64,000 nt of DNA from positions 24,676,001-24,740,000 of the forward strand of contig NC_046675.1 of the NCBI RefSeq assembly GCF_003369915.1, given 5' to 3'. This document shows, in pieces, positions 47,788-58,700 of this stretch; position 1 is the first letter of the stretch; each line of letters opens with the position of its first letter. The translations under genes were made by a program, and so were the position numbers. Below the pieces are notes generated by a model. The model was given only the letters and a program-made list of their open reading frames with translations. It was not told where the DNA came from and made no database searches. This DNA is from Drosophila miranda (lineage: Eukaryota; Arthropoda; Insecta; Diptera; Drosophilidae).

Positions 47788-49340
47788 TTAGAGCTCGTCC
47801 CTGGCGTGCTCCGGGGATGGCAGCGCCACCTCCTCGACGGAGCCCAGGTGTATGGTTCTATTTGGTCTGCTAAACTTTGGAATGTACTCAACCGAATCGC
47901 TGTTGCTAACCACCGAGTTGTGTAGATGTTCCGTGGGTGCCGCGGGATCGGGACTAGTGAGTGTAATTTTGGAGCCTGTGGCCACCCTGTGGATTGTATT
48001 GTATGGTTTTTGGTTTTTGCTGTGTTTCATTGTTTTAAGGGTTAGTAAGCCGCTACGCTTTTGGTTTTAGTTTGGGGGTGCATACGAATTGAGGGTACTC
48101 TCGATTTGTACCTTATGTACAGCTATTTGGAAACAATTGCAGTTGAAGAAGAAGTATAGAACTTAGAGTGGAGTTCGTGAGTAGAAAGTTCTATTGACGC
48201 TGGCGGGTTCCACCGCGTGCTCCACGCAATTTTTGTGGGTTTCTATTGCAAGTTCAGATAATGACATCACAACTTCACAAAAGGATTATACCATCCCGCT
48301 TCCTTACCTATCCCTGGCCTGCATGCTGGCCTCCACATCGAGGCTGCGCGGCTGCCGGAAGTCGCACTCCAGCGAGAAGGCCGAATCCCCGGGTGTTATC
48401 AGCTCTGGGTCGTTCTGAATCACCACTATGTTCGTGTAGAGATCACCATCCTTCAGGGTCTGGCACTGGTCCAGCTGGAAGTTCATCTCCAGTGATCGAG
48501 CACCCTGGTTGGCTGTGGGCTTCATGAAACACGGGGCCGTCTGCTTGTAGAAGCTGCCACGCGTGTACATCACACCCGTGAAGGGCTTTTCCGTCTCCAG
48601 CATCACATTCATGGAGTTGGCACCGCACTTCAAGTTGACCTTTTGAATGCCCTGATCGCTGCCCTCGATTTTAAAGGTGTCCGAAAGGTCTTGTTCCCAG
48701 ATTTCTGCAATAAGTTCAGCAATTTAACATGTCGTATATATACATATGTTATTTGGGATGGTGGCTCATCCTTGTAAAGTGACTGAGGTTTAAGTTCCAT
48801 TTTCTTATCGATTTGAGACACGAGTTTTATCCATTACTTTATTCAGTTTTTAAACAATTTTTGGCGAATTGCTTTGTAGTTTTCTATACAAAGCCTTCAA
48901 ATGATTTTAATCGTATTTAAAAGAAGTTTTCTAAAAGAAACTTTCCATTTTCTTTCTTTTCCCCAAATCACAATGGTTTATTTCCACACATAACCGTTAC
49001 TTCCCCATAAGTCTTCCCCAACGAACCGCATCGAAGCGTTGAAGTTCACTCGTCTTCTGTCTGGCCGGCATTTTCTGAGCTGCTTCTTACTCTTCCGCAA
49101 CCGGTTTCTGTTTATTTTGGTCTGGCTAGAACAGCCCGCAGAAGAACTTGACTATGGCATTGAGAATTTCTCCACCCAACATGAATCAGCCAGTCCCTTC
49201 TCGTTGTGTGTGGTGTCGATAGCCCTACCTTGATTCTGCTGCTGATGTTGTTGCTGCTTATTGTTACTGCCGGACACGTAGACAGCCAGCAATATATTGC
49301 AGGCGAACAAAAGCAATATTTTATTCTGTAATGGCGGCAT
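47788..49340 (-). CDS. Short secreted ZP-type protein (ZP-N half only)
   Basis: Three exons, 49340-49229, 48704-48308 and 48052-47788, give 257 codons plus stop. A signal peptide is clear (ILLLFACNILLAVYVSG), followed by a Gln/Asn-rich linker. Exon 2 has a ZP-N-like module: LKCGANSMNVMLETEKPFTG, then a Cys-Phe (PCF), QCQTL, VVIQNDPELITPGDSAF and LEC. ZP-module proteins polymerise in apical extracellular matrix and cuticle. The third exon has no cysteines and no membrane anchor, so the usual ZP-C half, cleavage site and transmembrane helix are missing. Exon 3 was chosen by phase and open frame. Its acceptor (GCGTAG) is only moderate, so a missed exon remains possible. Confidence 0.72.
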
Positions 49341-50776
49341 ATTGCACTTTAATATTATTTTAAAAAATGTTTGTGTAGTAACGTTAACGCGGCGCGGACA
49401 CGTCTCAGTGGCTGGAGGCTCGAACTGAAAGTACCGCTTCTTCTGCGACGGCGCAGCGCATATAAGCGCAGCTCAAAAGATCCGGTCAGCCTACACCGCA
49501 AAACACGGGAGAGCGCTTGAGAAAGGCGAAAGAGAGTGAAATGAGGGAGAACCTGGCCAACAGCTGAGCGTTAAGCACTGACTAAACGAGATAGCTTTTG
49601 GACTCTTTCAAAGCTGACAAATCTGTTTTTATAAATCATCTCGTTTGGCCAGTACTTGCAAAACAAAAAAGTGTTGTGTTGTGCAGTTTTGATAGGACGA
49701 AAATTTATTGGATTGCGCCATGGTGGGATGGATGGAAAAGTAAAATAAAAATTATTTAAAGCGGCAGTTTAAGGAAAACAAAATGCGGCATCGCTCCAGA
49801 GACATTTCCGCTTTTCGTGTGGCATGTGGATTGCATTTCTGCTGTGTGCATTCGCATCGCATTTTTACCACAGCACTCGACTCTTGCTTTTTTGTGGCTC
49901 CTCGTTCATTATTCAAAATGTTATTAAACTTCCCCGTTTTCCGCCTCGCCTCGCTTCAGTTCGGTTCGACTTGGTGCGACTCGGTTCTCCTTCATGCAAC
50001 GAGCAAAATAATTTGAGTTGCCGTCTTGCCTTTCCTTGTGGTTTCTGCTTTTATTTGTACTCGTATTTACATCTTTTGTTTTACGTTTACTGCGTTAATT
50101 AAAGTGTAATTAGTTGGTGATTTGGTCCGGCTGGAAGAGCTGGATGGATTTTCGCCATGGAGAGCGAAAGGTGGAAGTGGATTTTCAATATTCGACAAAA
50201 AAATTCATAAAAGATATAACATTTTGTTGCGCCGAAGTTAATATACTCTTTCAGTTCCAGAGGCCAATGAAACTGTACGAAAAGATAGTTCACTCAAGAG
50301 AAATATACGCGAAGGGGATGGTTCTATCAAGAGACCGTTACTCGTGTACTTCCAATGAACATACAGCTTCCTTCTGCGCCATACAAAAATCAAACCAGAT
50401 AATACCCTTTGGTAAAGTGGATTTTCTCCGAAAGCGAAATATAATTGAGTTGTTATGATGCTTTACGAACGATATGTTTGTGGCATTTTTCATATTTCGA
50501 GGAAGTTCCAGATACATTCCAATTTATTACTATCAACCTTTCAAGTACTTTTCCCGTATCAGTTATTGGTTTTGATAGTTTCGGTCTTAGTATATGTAGC
50601 TATCATTTATTGAAAGTGATTTTTGTTTATTCATTTATGTCAAGTTCAATTCTAGGGCAAATAAAACCATTGTTAAAGGTTATCTGGAGCTGTAAACGAT
50701 TCAAAAACTTTCCAATAAAACAGATAACAAAAGATGCTCTCTTAAATTTGTGGTTCTTCTTGGTAATCCTCTGGAA
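49341..50776. other. Promoter side of the ZP gene; no other gene supported
   Basis: The first 120 bases left of the ZP start contain, on the minus strand, a TTTCAGTTCG initiator-like element (near 49423-49432). The rest is AT-rich. A plus-strand frame at 50114-50458 is long for its size but has no recognisable domain and no promoter or splice context. I leave it uncalled. Confidence 0.4.
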
Positions 50777-52386
50777 TTACTTTTTCTTTATCGCGGCCCA
50801 ATAACGCTCCAGCTCGATTCCCTCCCAATTGAAAGATTTGGTCAAAACACTGAAAATGAAAGAAGAAATATTAAGAGATTTACATAATGCCTGAGTCGAG
50901 AGGGACATGGAAAATTGTCCAACAGTTAAAGTGGGAACATGCAAAAATTACTGCTCATAATCATAATTCCCATGGAGCACAAAGCGATCGTAAGAGAGAA
51001 AGATAAAGATTAAGAGAGAGAAAGGAAGAGTAACAAGTTCCATAGGCGCAGTCGGAAGTGGATAGAAATGATTGGGGAGTGTTTGTGGGACGGGAAGAGA
51101 TTTCTACTGCACCGATGACCAAGATTGACAATGATCATGCACATATGGACGCCATGCACTTGGTCTGGGACGGGTCTGGCCTGGTCAACCGCATGGAAGC
51201 GGGGGAATGATGTAATGCTAACATTGTATCCGAGTTGCACAATTTTTAGCTCCGTCTTTGTCTGGTTTTTGGCTTCCGAGTCGGACACTCACTTTTTGCT
51301 CAGATACAACAGCACTTCCTGCTCCTTTTCGGTGAGACCCTGTTCGAAAGCCGCCAGATTGATCTGGAGCAACTGCCGCGTTTGCATGCCAGTGAGGAAG
51401 GTGCTCACTTCCCCCAGTTTCATGGAGTAGTAGAGGGCCAGTTTTCCCAGCTCCACACCGCGCTGCAAGCAGACAGCTGCTGCCTTGCGGCCCAGAGCCT
51501 TTTGTTCATCGGTGGCTGGATGCCACGGCGGCGGACCAGCATTTGTGAGTAGGCCCAAGCCATGGGCAGCAGCAGATATTACGCCAAGATTCTGTGACTT
51601 GAAGAAATCCAGGTATTCAAGAAGCGTGTCATCGGTTAGAGTGTACCTGCAATATGTCAGCACCGTCTGAAAGCAGTTTATAAAAGTTTGGTAAGTCAGG
51701 GACAAATCCTCCATTGGGTTACGTACATCGAATCTTCCTGGTGCTCGGGATAGACACTCCTTGAGCACAGAAATGGGATAAGCAGAGACGCCAATATACT
51801 TGGCCTTTCCCTCCTTGACCAGCGCCTCCAAGGTGGGCAATGTTTCATTGAGAACAATATCCAAATTCTCAGCAAATTCAATATCATGGATTTGGATGAC
51901 ATCCACATATTGCAGGCCCAAAAGCTTTAGGCTCTTTTCCACACTCTCGCGAGTCTTCTTGGCACTGAAGTCGAACATTTTGTTGGGATCAAGCTCATAG
52001 CGAGCCACTTTAGTGGCTATATAATAGGACTCCCGAGGCACATCCTTTAAGGCCTGGCCGAGCACCTCTTCGGACCGTCCTTGTCCATACCATGGAGCAG
52101 TATCAATATAATTGATGCCCGATTTCAAGGCATCCTGCACTGTTTTGATGCCCTCTTCAAGATCAAAACTAAAGCAGAGAGAGAACATGTCGTATTTTAA
52201 GAGTTCCGCATAAGAGATCGATTAAAAATATATCTCTTACCCATAGTTGGCACACAGCGCACCGCCACCGAATGAAATCTTCGATACTTCTAGACCTGTT
52301 TTTCCGAGCTTGCGGTATTCCATGCGCCGCACCTTCTCTTCATCGTGGAAACCCTTCACATAGGTAGCCGGCAATGTTCCAGACAT
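50777..52386 (-). CDS. Aldo/keto reductase, paralogue A
   Basis: Four exons, 52386-52241, 52168-51727, 51666-51293 and 50849-50777, give 344 codons plus stop. The protein belongs to the aldo/keto reductase superfamily near plant L-galactose dehydrogenase and D-arabinose dehydrogenase. These are NAD(P)H-dependent oxidoreductases of sugars and carbonyls in the cytosol. The catalytic tetrad is visible: Asp71 and Tyr76 in YIDTAPWYG, Lys102 in ATKVARY and His143 in IQIHD. The last exon adds a short tail beginning NVLTKSF that aligns with the paralogue. D. melanogaster has a small cluster of such genes. The individual ortholog cannot be fixed here. Confidence 0.92.
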
Positions 52387-53552
52387 TTTGAGTCGCGTCC
52401 AATCTATGTCACTCTGTGATGAAATTCTTACCCCATCCAGAGGAATACTGACAAAAAAATTTCCGTATATTCAGTTTATATTTGCCAAAACCGATAAAGA
52501 GAACAGAGCTGAAGTGCACTTAAACAAACAAATACATTCATATGTATATATACATTTGCGATTATGTACTGATATGACCGAGTGTTTGCGAACAGAAGCA
52601 AAGCGGACTCGAGTTTGATACGAAAGATTATAGTATGGGAGAGAGAGCATAAGGCATATCACCTGCGCTGTGCTCAAAGAGAATCTGCTGAAAAAAAGCT
52701 GCAAGAGTGCAAGGGAGATAGAGAGAGAGAGAGCGAAAGATTAGAATAGAGAGAAGAATTGATCAAAGTTGTACCTTCCCAAGGAATATTTTCATATAAA
52801 GGTGAGGCGTTTCCAGCAGCGCTCTTAAAAGTGTGGTGCACTGTGGTACCTCACATTTTATAAAAAAAATCTGGAATTCTAAAAAGTATGTTGGATTGAA
52901 GATTAATCCATATTCTCATACATCTGACGCTGCTGATGCTGTTAGCAAAATGCGTACAAAGCATGCAAGTTTTTTCAATTACTCGTAGAACTTATGACTT
53001 ATTCAGGTGTGCTTTTTCCGTTTAGCGAGGCACGACTTATTCAATGGATACTCTCGCGCTTTTCCCTTCTTTGCACTCTCTGGGTGCAAAAATCATGCAA
53101 TTTGAGAAGTCAATTAAGCCGGCTACGATTTTAAAATACAGGCATATAGACATTCGAGCATGTATGTATAAATAATTTAATCAAGAATATATAAAACACT
53201 TGTAAACCTACTCTTGTATATAAATATTGTTTGATGTACCAGGTAACGACAATTGATCTGTGGATGAACCTGAGCTTATCTTTGAAATAATGGCGATTTT
53301 TTCCAATTAAGCTGAGTAAACATTGGAAATGAAACGATTACCAAGGAAAATGTATATGAGTCCTGGTCTTCAATGGCTTGTTACTTGGAAGTGAAATGAT
53401 TTCAAACAAAATGATAAGTATTTTTCCTTCAATAATTACTTTATTTTATTTGTATTAATTCATTCACAATATATGGTAAAGATCGTGCTTTTTGCAGTCT
53501 TTTTTGAATGCTACTCCTAGTCTTCAGGGCACAACCGTTGCTTCAGATTTGA
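52387..53552. other. Spacer between the two reductase genes
   Basis: No gene is supported. The right part is the probable 3' UTR of paralogue B and the left part the promoter of paralogue A. A GA run lies near 52717-52735. The rest is AT-rich. Confidence 0.45.
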
Positions 53553-54775
53553 TCATTGGAACTTGTCCACAGTGGATAAAGTGGAGCCCCAACTATACGA
53601 TTTGGTCAAAACACTGAAACAAAGACAGAGAAAGAAATACATGTTTGAATGGTGATTGGAGATTGGATTGGATTGGACTGGATTGGATTGGGGGAACCTG
53701 TTTTGGCGGCTGAGGCCAAGTTCGACCCGGTTCCAGTGGCAGTGGCAGTGGCAGTGCCAGTACCCGTGATGCAATTGCTTACACCAAATCCGACTTGCAC
53801 AATTCCTACTTACTTTTCGCGCAGATACTGCAGCACTTCCTGCTCGTGCGAGGTAAGGCCGTCGAAGATCGCGTCCAGATTAACCTGCAGCAAGCGGCGA
53901 TTGGGGATGCCGATGAGGAAGGTGGCTGCTCCGTCCAGTTGCATGGTGTAGTACATGGCCAACTTGCCCAGCTCCACGTCCCGCTGCTTGCAGATCTCTG
54001 CTGCCCGCCGACCCAGAGCCTGAAGCTCCGGACTACCGGGATGTATGGCTGGGGGTCCAGCATTGGTGAGTAGCCCCAGCGAGTGGGCAGCGGCACAGAT
54101 GACGCCCACCTTGAGCTCCTTAAAGGTCTTCATATGGCGCAGCAAAGTGTTGTCTAACAGTGTATATCGCGCATAATTGAGGACCACCTGGATGCGACCC
54201 TTGCCACGCTCGGCGCACTCCTTGAGCACGTCCACATCGTAGGCGGTGATCCCAATGAATCGAGCCTTGCCCGCCTTCACATACTCCTCCAGAACGGGGA
54301 TAGTCTCATTAAGAACCATGTCTAAGCTTGGGGCGGCATCCACATCGTGCACCTGAAGAACGTCCACCTGTTCCAGGCCAAGTAGATCCAGGCTACGCTT
54401 CACACTCTCCCTCGCCTTGGCTGCAGTGTAGTTGAACATTTTCTTAGGATCAAGCTCATAGCGAGCCACCTTAGTGGCTATGTAGTAGGCCTCCCGGGGC
54501 ACATCCTTCAAGGCCTGGCCGAGTAGCTCCTCCGAATTTCCATAGAAGGGAGCCGTGTCAATGTAGTTGATGCCCGACTTGATGGCCTCATGCACCGTCT
54601 TGATGCCCTCTTCTCGTTGAAAATCGTTGTAGAAAATGGAGGAAAGGGTGGCACCACCCAGTGCAATCTTGGACACTCGAAGTCCTGTGCTGCCCAGCTC
54701 CCGGTACTCCATGCGTCGCACCAGCTCCTCATTATGGAAGCCCTTGACAAAGGTGGCTGGCAGTTCTCCTGGCAT
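53553..54775 (-). CDS. Aldo/keto reductase, paralogue B
   Basis: Two exons, 54775-53814 and 53613-53553, give 340 codons plus stop. The catalytic residues are Asp73 and Tyr78 in YIDTAPFYG, Lys102 in ATKVARY and His143 in LQVHD. It shares the N-terminal pattern (LPAT.VKGFH.EE) and the split C-terminal tail NVLTKSY with paralogue A, so the two arose by duplication. It lacks the two internal introns of paralogue A and keeps only the last. The remaining intron carries simple repeats (53650-53760). Confidence 0.92.
53650..53760. repeat. Simple repeats in the intron of reductase B
   Basis: A GATTG-type pentamer array (about 53653-53693) and a GGCAGT hexamer array (about 53735-53756) lie between the two exons. 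Such arrays vary in length between individuals. Confidence 0.75.
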
Positions 54776-54830
54776 CTTTACTTTGTGGATGCTTAAGTTG
54801 AAATAGGTACGGTACGTAGACTGGTAAGGG

Positions 54831-54838
54831 CTTTTATA
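54831..54838 (-). promoter_or_regulatory. TATA box upstream of reductase B
   Basis: TATAAAAG on the minus strand, 56 bases upstream of the start codon, is a consensus TATA box. It predicts a start about 30 bases downstream, near 54,805. A TATA promoter fits a regulated, tissue- or stress-responsive enzyme rather than a housekeeping one. Confidence 0.6.
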
Positions 54839-55786
54839 GGGCTTGGACCACCTTTTCAGTAGCGATAAGAAATGAGAAGTATGTATATGTAAGTTCTTTA
54901 AGTGTGTGCGCTCCGAAACCGCAATCTTAAACTGTTTACACTCTTATTGCATTGGGCTCTCTTTGGGAGGTTCTCTTACAATTTGTTGTGCTCTTTTTGG
55001 GGTAGTATTTTTGCATTGTAGGAGCAGTTGTCTGTTCTGTTATCTACGAACTCTCTTTCGAATGATGGAACAGTACGAGCATAGTTCTTGCTTCTAACAT
55101 CATAGAACGAATATAAGGCACTGTTATCTTCGATCTGTTCTCGAGTTCATGATGATTACAATTCATCCGCTTTGTATCCATTTATACTTCCTGAATCCTG
55201 AGTCCTACAAACACAAAAACAGTCCTTGTAACCTCGCCACGCACACTACACCCAGTCTGCATTCCCAAAATTAATGCATTCTCGCCTTGGCCTCGAGTCG
55301 CGGTAGCGCCACCCACGGCGTGTAATTTGTTTTTGCATTCTCTGGCGCACTATTTTTCACTTTTCGGTTGTTGTTCTGCCTGTCGCCGGTTGTCGAAGAA
55401 TAAATCTCGAAGCAATGGAGGCAGTTGGGCGCAAAAGCATGCATTCTAACTATTTAAGAGCCTTAATCTTAAATAGTGCCAAATAGTGCTAGAAAATCGC
55501 CAATTTTTCAGTTAGTTCTTTCTTTGCTACTACGTTTTCTTGTATTCGATAAATCTTTCTCTCTGTTTTCCCATATTTTTATACATTCCTCTATTAGAAT
55601 ATCTTTTGTTTTTAATACTATTTTTCTTTTATTTATCCGAGTGAAGTCACAGCTTTTGGGCCATTTTCAATCAATCGACAAATCAAATCGTTAAGAGTTA
55701 ATATAAATATATACTTTATATATATGTATACGATCATATAGTATGTGCTTGAGATAGAGGAAAGGGAGCGACCATCATTGCTCCGC
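54839..55786. other. Spacer between reductase B and midline fasciclin
   Basis: No gene is supported. The right end is the likely 3' UTR of midline fasciclin (its stop is at 55787), and the left end is upstream DNA of reductase B. Confidence 0.45.
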
Positions 55787-58700
55787 TCAGAAGAAGACAT
55801 CAAAGTCGCTCTGTGGCTGATAGCCAGCGCCTGGCGGGATCAGCTGGGGTCGTTGCTGGGCACGTTGTGGCCTCGGCACAATGATGTCATTGATCTCGTG
55901 GAGAATGCCATTGGTGGCCACCACATCGCACTTGGTTACGCCGGAATTCTCAATCTTGGGCCGACGATCGCGAGTGATGCGCAAATGCTGACCCCCGATC
56001 GATTCGATGGAGCGCACAAAAGGCCAGTTGGTGGGAATGATGCCAGCACAGCAGACAACATCCTCCACAATGTGAGTCTTGACCATGGCCACTAGTTCCG
56101 CCTGGGTCTGGACTGCGGGCTTCTGGGTCTCACCCGACTCGCTGAACTCATCAAAGACATCGTTCTTGGGCACCAGCAGGGTATAGCTACTCGAATCGTT
56201 GGACAGCAGCTGGGTCAGATTGGCCTTGCGCACCAGCTCCAAGAATTTGCTGTAGCCGGGATTGGCCTCCAGCACCTTGAGCATATTCTGTGGATATTAC
56301 AGGGTAGCAGAACATTTAGAATCTGTATAAAAGGATCGTTTCTCCAACTCACATTCTTGGGTGGCGTCAGTGGACGATCCAGCTGATGCAGCACCGAGCC
56401 ACAGCTCTCGTCATCGAAATGCACCAGGCGGGCACAGTTCACGGTGGCACGATTCATCACATCCGAGAAGAGAGCATGGGTGGAATACAGATTCAGACGG
56501 ACATTGGAGCCGGCCATCGTAGGCAGGGACTTCTCCGACAGATCGCACGTCTTGATCATGGGCTTGACAACGTGATAGTTGAGGAACTCCAACAGATCCA
56601 GATTGTGGTTAAGAACCTCCGGCTGCTCCTTCAGAAGACGAGCCCACTCCGTGTTCTGCAGTGCCTTGTCTATGGGTGCAAAGATCGTCACATTGTTCAG
56701 ATCATCGAACTGATCGTCATAGCCAGAGGCCTCCAACAACTGCTTGAAGATGGTCAGGTTCTTCTGCGATATCAGAGTGGTCATGGGCAGTGCCGTCTCC
56801 GTGGGCAGAATTGTATCGATCACATGGAGCACACCATTTGTACCCATAATATCCGCTTCCATTATCTTGGCCACGTTATTGATGAAGATCGAAGACGTTC
56901 CTGTCTGATTCTCAGCGCGCTGAGTGCGATTGAGCAGCAGGGGCTCACCCAGCAGATTGAAGGCTGTCGTCTTGGCTCCGGGAACTGTAGCCAGCGAGCA
57001 GAAGGTAAGATCTAGCATGTGGTTCTTGAGGATGTCTATAAAAGATTTGGTTTGAATTAATTATGATTGCAAGTCTTCTAGGGATCTAAGGTACTCACTC
57101 GAAGCACAGCCACGTCCCTCCTTCAGAGCCCGTCGCAGATGCGGCTCCAGCTTATCGAAGGCCAAATCGGTGGGCACAAAGATGGTCACCGGCTTCTCAC
57201 CCTCCAACATGGCACTCAGATTGGTCTTCTCCAGAACTGTGCGCATTATGGACATATCCGGGCGCTCGCGAATGATATCCATCACGTTCTTGGTCAGGGG
57301 CTGGAGCATTCCATTCAGTGTATGGACAAGGGCCTGCTCGGAGAGCTTGTCGTGCTTATCGATTGGCACACAGTTGGCGGAATAGCGGTAGGGCTCTAGA
57401 CCCAGAGCTGGGGGTAGCTGGTAGCTGTTGATGCGGATCTTCTGGTCTGGCACCTCCGTTTGCAGCAGCTGCTCGTTGGGTACATCCTCCAGCTCAAGTT
57501 CTCCGAGAACTGCATGAAGCTTGTAGATGGATGATGGCTTTGTTTTATCAGCACTGGCTTGGTCCACTACCTGTGGGATTAGCGAGGAATAGGATTAGTG
57601 CGGGATCCCCATACTCCTTTGCTCTACCACTTACATTCTCCTGCTGCTGCTGGGCATGGTACTCCATAAAGTCCAGATCCTTGGGCAAAAACAGAGTCAC
57701 CTTCTTGCCACTGCCCTGACCCAGCATGTCGGACAGTTCTCCGGCTTTGCGGGCACTCTCGATGAACTGCTTGGCTCCCATGTCGCTGGCCGTAATCTCC
57801 ACATCCTTGATGTCGATCTTCTCGCAGGGTGTGCTAAAGTCCGCGTTCCTCGACCGCCCATAGCCGTGACAGCACTGACGTGTCAACGTCAGGGTCTTCT
57901 TTTTGCCATTTTGATTGACGCTGCGCAGAGGGAAGAAGGAAGAAAATTAAACAGAGTCTTGGATAATCCCATGCCACCATTCATTTTGACTTACATCTTG
58001 GTGCAGACGTGCTTGTTGGGCTTCTCCATGCAGGAGTTTACGCTGAACTGGAATTGTCCGAAGAGTGGGGATCGCACAACGCTGCTGACGCCGTCACGTT
58101 CCTGGCCAAAGGTGTCAACGGTTTCATCACCCTCGGTCTCTGTGGCCACGGTCTCGCCTTCCTCTTTCTCGGTGCACACATTGGGACTGGTGGGAAGGAA
58201 GAGGAATCATCGAGATGTTTGTTAATTATTCAGTTGTGTAATGATTGAAGCTTTCGTTGGATAATCGTTTGCCGAGCCGTGCAGCGATCTCTGAAGATTG
58301 CAACTGGTGTACATAATAGGAAACCTGTTTGAGGCGGTCGTACTTGTTCGACCCACCCTTACAGAACTGTGCAATTATTTCAACAATTGGCTAACAGAAA
58401 CTATTGATTTGTTAATTTTAAATGCATTACAAGGGCTTGAATTTGAACCTTAATGTTTAAACGATACAAAACCGGTTGAAAGCAGCTAAGATTCGTGTAA
58501 TCTAAACTGTTGAGGTACCTACAGGAATGTGAAAGATCTCTGTTACATACGCAGAACTCATTCATACGAGTATAATGGAATCATATCTCCCATAAACAAG
58601 TATAGTGAAATAATAAACAATTCCTATATTTATGTAGCGATTCTCGGTGAGCTCCCTACAAGTGAGTAGGAGTCCGCTCCAAAAGCTCCATAAACAAATA

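Noticed and set aside
50114-50458. A 114-codon plus-strand frame left of the reductase genes
   Set aside because: There is no recognised motif, no promoter and no splice sites, and the surroundings are AT-rich. It is of chance length.
56215-56352. Read-through of mfas exon 7 beyond PPKN
   Set aside because: The frame runs on by chance. The donor at 56352 and acceptor at 56288 restore the fourth FAS1 repeat in the correct frame.
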